Of a stretch of 64,000 nt of DNA, positions 52,739-60,063 are shown one piece after another. Origin of the DNA: CBDCRK01 sp965220955 (lineage in GTDB: Bacteria; Desulfobacterota; Binatia; Bin18; CBDCRK01); the NCBI GenBank assembly GCA_965220955.1, contig CBDCRK010000027.1, positions 10,484 through 74,483 of the forward strand, written 5' to 3'. Both the position numbers and the translations under genes were made by a program. The stretch's first letter is position 1, and each line of letters begins with the position of its first letter. The notes under the pieces were generated by a model that saw only the letters and a program-made list of their open reading frames with translations, ran no database searches and was not told the DNA's origin.

Positions 52739-54316
52739 ATGACACTCATTACTTGGTCATGGCTTTTTCTTGTTGTCTACATCGGCGGCATGTTGACCAT
52801 CGGCATTTTTGCCCAGCGGCGCGTCAAACACGCCGACGACTTTGCCACTGCGCGCCATTCATACGGCCCCTTGTTTCTGGCGCTCGCATTTGCGGCCACG
52901 ACCGCGAGTGGCGCAACGTTTATGGGCAGCCCGGGCCTCAGCTACGAGTGGGGCTTGCCGACTGTCTGGGGCGCGTTCCTGTATCCGACCGGCGTCTATT
53001 TAGGCGTGCTGGTCGCCATGCGCCTGATCACCGCCTCCGGACATCGGTTCGGCAATCGTTCCATTCCCGAGTACCTCGGCGACCGCTACCAATCCGACGG
53101 CATTCGCGTGCTGGTCTCCGTGTTTTCGCTGCTGTTGTGTTTTTATCTGGCCGGGCAACTCGTGTCCGGCCTGGTCATGTTCGAGATTCTGCTGGGTTTG
53201 TCTCCGGTCTGGGCCTTGGTTATCACCACGACGGTCTTGTTGATCTACGTCGTGCTGGGCGGGGCGCACGCCGACATCCTGACCGATGGGGTCCAGGGCT
53301 GCATGATGCTGCTTGTCGCTGTGGTGGTGATTGCCCTGTTCCTGACCGGTTTCGGCTTGGCCGCGGGCGAGGCGGGCCGCGGGGGCGTGCTGGGTCTGGT
53401 CGAGAATCTGGGCGCGCAGGACGCCGGTTTGGTCGGCCTGTTCAACGCCGACACCCCTCTCTATCACTCCTGGTGGTCGGTTTTTGCGATCCTGATTTCA
53501 CACCTCCCGCTCGGCCTGCTGCCCCACCTGGGCAACAAACTCTGGGCCTTAAAGAACACGCAGCAACAGAAGTCGTTTGTCGGTCTGGCGTTTTCGTTTG
53601 GGCTGACGCTGGGCATGCTCGGCCTAGCTGGCCTGTTGGCGAGCGCGCTGTTGGGCGACGCGCTGTACGCCGAGGGGGCAAACCCGAACCAGGCTCTGCC
53701 GCTGCTGTTCATTGAGCTGTTTCCGGTCTGGTTGGCAGCCCTTGTGGGCGTCGGCATCCTGGCCGCCATCATGTCCACCGCGGACGGGCTGGTCATCTCC
53801 TCCTCCCAGATTATTGCCAACGATCTCTACCGCCGCACTGTGGTGCCGCGCCTGAAACGGCCGCCAAGTGCCGCTCGACTCGACCGCACGGTCCTTCACA
53901 TCAGCCGGGTGTCAACTGTGGTCGTTCTGCTGCTGTGTGCGGCCCTGGCCTGGGCCTTGATCGAGACCAACATTGCGTTGATTGTCTGGATCGGGAACGG
54001 CGGGCTGATGGCGGCATTTGCCGGCCCGCTGGTGGTCGGCGCGCTGTGGCGCGGCGTCACCCGGGCGGGCGCCTACGCCGGCTTGGTCAGCGGCTTTGTT
54101 GCCTTTTTCATTCTGCACACCCAACTACTTGACCCGGCCTGGTTTGCACCCGGCCTGCTGCACGCCGGCGTCGTCTGGCTGTACGTCGAAGGACCGAGCC
54201 CGTTCTCGTGCGCAGCGCTCGGCGAACTCGTCTCGGTTGCGTTTACCGTTGTTGTCTCCAAAGCGACCCGGCCACTGCCCGAAACCCACGTCCGGGCGCT
54301 GTTCAAGGGCGTATGA
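52739..54316 (+). CDS. Sodium:solute symporter (SSS family), copy 2
   Basis: 525 residues, same length and gapless layout as copy 1 (YIGGMLTIGIFAQRRVKHAD; GHRFGNRSIPEYLGDRYQSD; MSTADGLVISSSQIIANDLY). The coding frame reaches back to 52646 but the start at the MTLITW position matches copy 1. Codon use is richer in GC than in copy 1, so the two have diverged for some time. Probably a related substrate. Confidence 0.9.
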   Translation: MTLITWSWLFLVVYIGGMLTIGIFAQRRVKHADDFATARHSYGPLFLALAFAATTASGATFMGSPGLSYEWGLPTVWGAFLYPTGVYLGVLVAMRLITASGHRFGNRSIPEYLGDRYQSDGIRVLVSVFSLLLCFYLAGQLVSGLVMFEILLGLSPVWALVITTTVLLIYVVLGGAHADILTDGVQGCMMLLVAVVVIALFLTGFGLAAGEAGRGGVLGLVENLGAQDAGLVGLFNADTPLYHSWWSVFAILISHLPLGLLPHLGNKLWALKNTQQQKSFVGLAFSFGLTLGMLGLAGLLASALLGDALYAEGANPNQALPLLFIELFPVWLAALVGVGILAAIMSTADGLVISSSQIIANDLYRRTVVPRLKRPPSAARLDRTVLHISRVSTVVVLLLCAALAWALIETNIALIVWIGNGGLMAAFAGPLVVGALWRGVTRAGAYAGLVSGFVAFFILHTQLLDPAWFAPGLLHAGVVWLYVEGPSPFSCAALGELVSVAFTVVVSKATRPLPETHVRALFKGV

Positions 54317-54405
54317 AACAGCGCAAGTCTTGGGTAATATAGCGGTTTGCCCTTGAGTGGACATCAGAATTTGAGAAAGGTTGCGCTTTCCTATCACCAC
54401 AAAGG

Positions 54406-54493
54406 GTAGGGGCGAATCTTGTATTCGCCAATCCGCCGGCGCCCATCCCCAATGGGCGATCACGTCGGGCAGGATGCCCGCGATCGCCCCTAC
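54406..54493. repeat. Long variant of the GTAGGGGC palindromic element
   Basis: 88 bases framed by GTAGGGGCGA and TCGCCCCTAC, with internal hairpins (GGCGCCCATCCCCAATGGGC; GGGCAGGATGCCC). It stands 100 bases before a toxin-antitoxin operon. The same outer arms are found at 48394, 52567 and 56581. Confidence 0.7.
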
Positions 54494-54592
54494 AAAACAG
54501 GGAGCAGGATCATCAACAGAGGCCTACCCAAATGAAAGATGCTATGATCTATTGCTCAGTCATACATCTAAATGTTTTAAAAGGGATTTCTT

Positions 54593-54874
54593 ATGGCGAG
54601 GTTGCCCCATATCATACCCGTTACTGATCTGCGCCAAGACGCCGCATCCGTGTTGAAGCAGGTGAGTAAATCACACGAACCGTTTGTCATCACCCAACGA
54701 GGACGAGCCGTGGCAGTGTTACTGAGTGCAGAAGCGTACCAGCGGGCAGAGTCTGAGCGACAGTTGCTCAGGCTCCTGGCTCAGGGAGAAAAAGAAATTG
54801 CTGAAGGGCATGGTATCGACCTAGACACGGTGCTAGCCGAGGCCGATACACTACTTGAGGCTGAAGACGGGTGA
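54593..54874 (+). CDS. Phd/YefM-family antitoxin
   Basis: 93 residues: IIPVTDLRQDAASVLKQVSK and PFVITQRGRAVAVLLSAEAY are the Phd N-terminal DNA-binding core, followed by an acidic tail. Overlaps the toxin start by 4 bases (GTGA). Typical antitoxin-first order with autoregulation expected by family. Confidence 0.9.
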   Translation: MARLPHIIPVTDLRQDAASVLKQVSKSHEPFVITQRGRAVAVLLSAEAYQRAESERQLLRLLAQGEKEIAEGHGIDLDTVLAEADTLLEAEDG

Positions 54875-55161
54875 CCGTTCAATTCACGCCATCTGCTCGG
54901 GCACAATTTCTGGCTGCCATTACCTACATCCGTCGCGATAACCCAGGAGCGGCGAGACAGTTTCGCCAACGCGCCGAGCAGATTCTCCGTCGGCTCGGAC
55001 AATTTCCGGACTCTGGCAGAGTCATTATCGAGTTTCCGGAGTTACCCTACCGAGAAGTCATCATTGCTCCGTCTCGCTTTTTCTACCGTCCAGAACAGAA
55101 CACGGTCTGGATCGTGGGCGTATGGCATGGTGCCCAGCTGCCAGATGAACCCTTAGACTGA
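54871..55161 (+). CDS. ParE/RelE-superfamily toxin
   Basis: 96 residues from GTG: FTPSARAQFLAAITYIRRDN, AARQFRQRAEQILRRLGQFP, SGRVIIEFPELPYREVIIAP and SRFFYRPEQNTVWIVGVWHG give the full ParE fold (two helices, then four strands). The sequence favours a gyrase-targeting ParE over an mRNA-cutting RelE (no catalytic RelE residues evident), but this is a soft distinction. Confidence 0.87.
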   Translation: MTVQFTPSARAQFLAAITYIRRDNPGAARQFRQRAEQILRRLGQFPDSGRVIIEFPELPYREVIIAPSRFFYRPEQNTVWIVGVWHGAQLPDEPLD

Positions 55162-55228
55162 GTTCTGAGTGTAAAAGGACATTTAAATTTAAATATGAAG
55201 AGCAATAACCCCCCAACAAGGACAATAC

Positions 55229-56518
55229 GTGCCCATTTCACCCTTGGCTAAACCCGTGTCCGGCCTTGCGGCCGGTGAACAAGCAGAGTCCGCCCTGGCT
55301 GGTCAACAGGCCGCAATCTCCTCATCCTCACAACCGACCTTCTACTTATGGTTCGTGGTCGGCGTTGGCGCGTGGTTTACCGCTTTCGGCATGCAGGGGG
55401 TGTTGTTCTCGTGGCTAATTGTCGGGGTCTTACAGGCCGGTGCCGATTGGGTCGGTATTGCCCAAAGCGCACTGATGCTGCCCTCGATCCTGCTGGTGCT
55501 GCTTGGCGGGGTGGTGGCCGACCGCAGCGACCGTCGGTCGCTGTTGATTGTGCTACACCTCGTTGCCGCTGGCCTGTCTGGGTGTTTGGTGACTATTGTG
55601 GCCAAGGGCTGGCTGTCGATGAGCCTGCTGATCGGCTACGCCCTGGGCATGGGCACGGTGCAGGCGTTTGCCATGCCCGCCCGTGACGCCCTGCTGTCAG
55701 AGGTTGCCGGATCGAACATGCTCCGGGCGGTTGCCGGTATGACGCTGACGCAGTGGGTGTCGCAAGCGCTGGGGGCACTCTTGGCCGGTAGCGCGCGTTG
55801 GCTTGGCATTGTCCCGGCACTGTGTATGCACGGGCTCATTTTGCTGGCCGGAGCGCCTACGCTGCGTAAACTTCCGCCCCCACCGTTACGCGACACCGAA
55901 GGGCAGACGCGGGCCAGCCTGGGCGACCTTGTTGCCGGCGTCCGTGAGGTCTTCGGGTCGCCGGTCCTGCGTCCGCTGCAGCTCCTGGTGATGGTGGTTG
56001 GGATTGGCTTTATCGGTCCCTATATGGTTGTCCTGCCTCTTCTGGTCCGCGACTACTACGGCGGCGATGTGGCCCAGCTCGCCGTCCTGAATATGGCCTT
56101 TCCGCTTGGCACCATATTTGGTGCCGGAGCCGTTCTGTGGTACGGCGGGATGCGACGCAAGGGGCTGGCCCAGGTGCTGGCCCTTTTGGTCGGGGCGGCC
56201 TGTCTGGGCAATCTGTCGTTCGGACTGCCCTTCTGGGGAGCCTTACTGACGGTCGGGGTGTGGGGGACGAGCGCTTCCATTTTTATGAGTGCCGGGCGGA
56301 CGATGTTCCAGGAGCAGGCGCGGCCCTCTCACCGCGCCCGGGTTCTGTCGGTCTACACCCTGGGATTTATGGGAACAACCGGACTGATCGGTGCGCCCCT
56401 GGCCGGTGTGCTGGTCGATTGGCTTGGGCCGCTTCTAACCTGTGCGTCTACCAGTGGGCTGACGATCGTTGCCGTCCTGGGGGTGGCCATGTGTACCCAG
56501 GTGACCCGGCTGGAGTGA
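55229..56518 (+). CDS. MFS transporter (MFS_3/enterobactin-exporter-like)
   Basis: 429 residues from GTG, 12 predicted helices after a 45-residue soluble N-terminus. The A-loop LLGGVVADRSDRRSLLIVLH (G-x3-D-(R/K)-x-G/S-R-(R/K)) and MPARDALLSEVAGSNMLRAV are typical of the EntS-like exporter group. No siderophore genes are nearby, so the exported compound is open. Confidence 0.85.
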   Translation: MPISPLAKPVSGLAAGEQAESALAGQQAAISSSSQPTFYLWFVVGVGAWFTAFGMQGVLFSWLIVGVLQAGADWVGIAQSALMLPSILLVLLGGVVADRSDRRSLLIVLHLVAAGLSGCLVTIVAKGWLSMSLLIGYALGMGTVQAFAMPARDALLSEVAGSNMLRAVAGMTLTQWVSQALGALLAGSARWLGIVPALCMHGLILLAGAPTLRKLPPPPLRDTEGQTRASLGDLVAGVREVFGSPVLRPLQLLVMVVGIGFIGPYMVVLPLLVRDYYGGDVAQLAVLNMAFPLGTIFGAGAVLWYGGMRRKGLAQVLALLVGAACLGNLSFGLPFWGALLTVGVWGTSASIFMSAGRTMFQEQARPSHRARVLSVYTLGFMGTTGLIGAPLAGVLVDWLGPLLTCASTSGLTIVAVLGVAMCTQVTRLE

Positions 56519-56580
56519 GCCGGTAATGGAACCAATGCGTCCTGTTAAATGCAACTTTTTGGTGAATTTCTGGCTATCAT

Positions 56581-56612
56581 GTAGGGGCGATCCTTGTGAT
56601 CGCCTGGTAGGG
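56581..56612. repeat. Degenerate copy of the GTAGGGGC palindromic element
   Basis: GTAGGGGCGATCCTTGTGAT followed by CGCCTGGTAGGG: the left arm is intact and the right arm imperfect. It lies between the convergent MFS transporter and enoyl-CoA hydratase genes. Confidence 0.6.
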
Positions 56613-56635
56613 AACATGTGGCCCCTGGCCGGGCT

Positions 56636-57343
56636 TTAGGAGCCTGGCAACAGCCGGTTCAGGTCATTGTGGAGCTTGTCCAGCACTTCATCCGCCACCG
56701 CCCCACGGTTGCGGATTTTGGCATCACGGTAGACCGCCGGGCGGAGTTCGGCCAGTTGGCTGGCCTCTTTCAGCGTCTCCTCAACAAGCGTGTCGGCCGG
56801 ACACGTGCGGTCCAGAAAACCCGCGTCAACCGCCCCAGCCGGGTCGTACAGACGAGACTGTAGGGTGGCTTGGGTCAGGTGACGTTTGGACAGCCGTTCG
56901 CGGGCCAGGGTGACCAGAAAGTACGGCAGGGTCATGCCAATGGCGACCTCATTGAGGCCAATTTTAAAATCTCCCTCAGCCCCGATACGGGTGTCTGCGG
57001 CCAGGAGCATCAGGGCGCCGGCGGCAATGGCGTGGCCGGTGCAGGCAATAAGCAGCGGTTGGGGATGGACATACATCTTCATCAGCATTTTGGCCCCGGC
57101 GGTGACTAAACCACGGGCGGCTTCAGGTCCTCCGTCCCGGACCACGGACAGGTCAAAACCGGCTGAAAAACGCCTGGGTCGGCCGACAATCACGGCCGCG
57201 CGTGCTTCCTGAGCCGCCCGGTCGAGTCCGGCGTTGACCGCATCGATAAAGGCGTGGCTGACCGCATTGGCCTTGCCGTCGTCGATACGCAGGATAGCGA
57301 CTGGGTCGTTAAGTTCATAGTCTAAGATTTCATGTGACGTCAT
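56636..57343 (-). CDS. Enoyl-CoA hydratase/isomerase family protein
   Basis: 235 residues, a little shorter than the usual 255-260. ADGKANAVS-type start (DDGKANAVSHAFIDAV), oxyanion hole RRFSAGFDLSVV and the second oxyanion strand CTGHAIAAGALMLLAADTRI; the acid position falls in LNEVAIGM. Only one of the two catalytic glutamates of crotonase is clearly placed, so isomerase or thioesterase-like activity is possible. Confidence 0.87.
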   Translation of the reverse strand: MTSHEILDYELNDPVAILRIDDGKANAVSHAFIDAVNAGLDRAAQEARAAVIVGRPRRFSAGFDLSVVRDGGPEAARGLVTAGAKMLMKMYVHPQPLLIACTGHAIAAGALMLLAADTRIGAEGDFKIGLNEVAIGMTLPYFLVTLARERLSKRHLTQATLQSRLYDPAGAVDAGFLDRTCPADTLVEETLKEASQLAELRPAVYRDAKIRNRGAVADEVLDKLHNDLNRLLPGS

Positions 57344-57483
57344 ACGTTTTCTCCAGTCTGAGAGTTATTGCTCCGGTTTGCCGTATCGTAGCGTATGCAA
57401 GCCTTGCTGTTTACTGCCCCGTTCTGGTTGGGAAGATTGTTCTGTGGTAGAAATATCCTACCACAGGTGGAAGGAGTTATACT

Positions 57484-57834
57484 ATGCCGATTTTGCCGAC
57501 CTCTGATCCCACTGTAGGAGTCGCCTATCTGGCAACCGCTCGACTTGGGGAGAAGGGGCAAATCACGGTTCCCAAAGAGTACCGTGACGCCTTCGATCTG
57601 GAAGCGGGTGCCCCGATCAGCATACTGAGACTTGGAGGGAGTTTGCTTCTCATCCCTGAGCAGAGTCACTTTCGACAGCTTTGCGACCGCATCGCCGAGA
57701 CCTTTGCCGCTCACCGAATCCAGGCGGATGAGATCTTACACACCTTACCCGAGACTCGGCAGCGTGTGTTTGCGCGTCATTACCCGGAGCTCTCTGCACG
57801 GAAGTCCACCTCTCAGAAAAAGACCCGGGCATGA
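57484..57834 (+). CDS. AbrB/MazE-type antitoxin
   Basis: 116 residues. LGEKGQITVPKEYRDAFDLE, then GAPISILRLGGSLLLIPE is a SpoVT/AbrB swapped-hairpin DNA-binding domain near the N-terminus (residues 19-58). The C-terminal half binds the toxin. AAGGAG precedes the ATG. It overlaps the PIN toxin by 4 bases (ATGA). Confidence 0.87.
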   Translation: MPILPTSDPTVGVAYLATARLGEKGQITVPKEYRDAFDLEAGAPISILRLGGSLLLIPEQSHFRQLCDRIAETFAAHRIQADEILHTLPETRQRVFARHYPELSARKSTSQKKTRA

Positions 57835-58301
57835 GTCCAGCTCTGCCACTTCGGCTTTTTCTCGACTCAAATGTCCTGACGGCGGGAATTGTCGCCTCTT
57901 GGGGCTTGGACAAGGCCGTGCTGTCGCTGTGTGCGGCACGGATTTGTCGGATGGTGCTAGCGGAAATCGTCCGCGAGGAAGTCGAAGAAAATTTGCTCCT
58001 GCACGCCGCGTCGCTCCCTCCACGAGAGTCTGAACAGGTGTTGGATGACTATACTAAGCTTATTACATTGGCCCATCCAATAATGGTTCCCCTGCCTGAT
58101 ACCGATACTGTTGTCCGTTCTCGTCATCTCATCCGCCATGAGGCGGATGTGCCTGTTTTGCTGTCCGCAATGCAGAGCCAGCCAGACTGGCTCATCACCC
58201 ATAACACCGCCCACTTTACCCAGACGGTTGGGCGGCGAACGGGGCTCCGGATAGCAACACCCCAGGCGTTCTTCCAGACCTTGGCCCACAGTCTTCCCTA
58301 A
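57831..58301 (+). CDS. PIN-domain toxin (VapC-like ribonuclease)
   Basis: 156 residues. The first strand LRLFLDSNVLTAGIVAS has the first metal-binding Asp. E residues follow in VLAEIVREEVEENLL, then DVPVLLSAMQSQPDWLITHN with the central Asp, and TAHFTQT near the end. Metal-dependent RNase activity by family. Pairs with the AbrB-type antitoxin, a common VapBC arrangement. Confidence 0.87.
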   Translation: MSPALPLRLFLDSNVLTAGIVASWGLDKAVLSLCAARICRMVLAEIVREEVEENLLLHAASLPPRESEQVLDDYTKLITLAHPIMVPLPDTDTVVRSRHLIRHEADVPVLLSAMQSQPDWLITHNTAHFTQTVGRRTGLRIATPQAFFQTLAHSLP

Positions 58302-58424
58302 GCGGCCAACCGCCCCGGACGCTCCAGCATTGCTGTAAAATGACATTTAAAATGGAAAAAATTTACACTTGAAACCGCGCGAACACGAATTTCGTCTCCT
58401 GGACAAGCTTTTGGTAGCGTAAGG

Positions 58425-59900
58425 TCAGCGCGGAACGGCCGCGCGTTCATACGCGCTTACCGATTGATTGCGCCGTTCGTCAAGCAGGCGGCGCAGTTCT
58501 GCCTGCCGCTCTCGACCGAGGCGAATGCGGCTGAGTAATAACAGCGGAATCAGGAAGCTGGTCGACAGCACCGGCCCAACAATAAAGCCCAGATTCCACA
58601 CCACATCCGCGTCAAGCGCGCCCGGCGCGGCGCCTGGATCAAGCCGAATCAGATCAATCACCACCCCACCAATGAGCTGCCCAAAACCGGTGGTGGCCTT
58701 GGTGGCAAACGCTTGGCCAGCGTAAAAGACGCCCTCCTTGCGCGTACCGGTGTTATACTCGTGTTCGTCGATGATGTCGGCAACTATGGACGGGACCATG
58801 ATTTGAGTCAGGACGAGGAAGATGACCTGGACATAGCTCTGGACCAGGGCCAGCGAAAAGAGCCACGGGTCGCCGTTGGCGGGTAACACATCGATCAGCC
58901 GCAGGCTAAACCACCAGCCGCCGTTCAGAATCATAACGGTGAACGACAGCAGCAAAATCTGGCTTTTTTCCAGCCGTCGGCCGAGCGGTTTGATCAGACC
59001 AAAGGCGGTTGCCGTGGCCAACAGGAGCGGAATCGAAAAGATGGCCAGCTGCTGGGTCGAAAACTCCCAGAAGTAGGTGTTCACATACAACATTAAGCTG
59101 ACGTAGATGCCGCTGCTGCCCAGCGCAAACAGCAGGGCTATAAACAGCCAGCGGAAGTTGTGATTACCCAGGGCGTGGTACATGTCGATAAACGGTTGAC
59201 GGACACGAAAGGCTTGGGGCGCGGTCGGAGGGGAGGGTAAATACGGGATTTCCTTCCAGGTAAAGACGCAGGTGATGGTGCCGGCGATCAAGACAAAGAC
59301 GGCCGACGCGCTGCCATAGAACACATAGTTGTTGGCAATTAAACGCCCGTCCGTCCCGTCTTGGGAATGAAACACAAAGGCTAAAGACAGCGCCGGCAGG
59401 GCAACGCCGGCCAACCAGGCCAGCGAGGCTTTATAACCCATAATGACCGAGCGCTCTTCGTAATCTTGGGACAGCTCGGCCCCCAGGGCGTCGTGCGGAA
59501 TGGAGAAAAACGTCAGAAAGGTGCGCAGCAGCACCGAGACCAGGGCCAGCCACACAAAGGTGGCGAACTCGCCTATGCCTGAGGGAGGGGAGAACAGAAA
59601 GACAAAGGACACGGCCAGGGGCACAAGAGCCGCCGCCATCAGCGGGTGACGGCGGCCGTAGCGGGAGCGATAATTATCCGAGAACGAGCCGACTATGGGG
59701 TCGCTGATGGCGTCACTACACAGGCCGATCAAAGCCGCCAGGCCGGTCAGTGTGCCCGACACGCCCAAGACCTGGGTGTAGTAGAACATCACAAAATTGA
59801 CAAAAGCGGCGTCTTTGGCGGCAAACGCCATCCGCCCCGCACCGTAGGCGAGTTTGGTGCTGATGCTGAGTTGTCTGGAGGCGTGCGACGGGTTATTCAC
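58425..59900 (-). CDS. GPH-family (MelB-like) cation symporter
   Basis: 491 residues, 12 helices. Opens with LAYGAGRMAFAAKDAAFVNF, the MelB-type first helix. Cation-site and loop motifs: DAISDPIVGSFSDNYRSRYG-RRHP is the GPH hallmark, followed by ALGAELSQDYEERS. Members import sugars or glycosides with Na+ or H+; many environmental forms transport unknown substrates. Divergent from the MmeI-type gene. Confidence 0.9.
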   Translation of the reverse strand: MNNPSHASRQLSISTKLAYGAGRMAFAAKDAAFVNFVMFYYTQVLGVSGTLTGLAALIGLCSDAISDPIVGSFSDNYRSRYGRRHPLMAAALVPLAVSFVFLFSPPSGIGEFATFVWLALVSVLLRTFLTFFSIPHDALGAELSQDYEERSVIMGYKASLAWLAGVALPALSLAFVFHSQDGTDGRLIANNYVFYGSASAVFVLIAGTITCVFTWKEIPYLPSPPTAPQAFRVRQPFIDMYHALGNHNFRWLFIALLFALGSSGIYVSLMLYVNTYFWEFSTQQLAIFSIPLLLATATAFGLIKPLGRRLEKSQILLLSFTVMILNGGWWFSLRLIDVLPANGDPWLFSLALVQSYVQVIFLVLTQIMVPSIVADIIDEHEYNTGTRKEGVFYAGQAFATKATTGFGQLIGGVVIDLIRLDPGAAPGALDADVVWNLGFIVGPVLSTSFLIPLLLLSRIRLGRERQAELRRLLDERRNQSVSAYERAAVPR

Positions 59901-60063
59901 AGGTGGTTCTTGATCGGCATTCTCGGTCCGTGGACTCCAACAGACATTAGCGGGGACCGGACCGGGCTTGTCAATGGGGCTTGGGCATTCTCAGGCTCAA
60001 CAATCTCGGCTACAGTAGGCTCGGCTACAGTGGGCAAAGAGACCGCAATGAGGAGGCAAGCCG

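Noticed and set aside
52573..53715. 380-codon frame overlapping the second symporter
   Set aside because: Arginine-rich out-of-frame translation of a membrane-protein gene; the symporter frame has the complete family pattern and matches copy 1.
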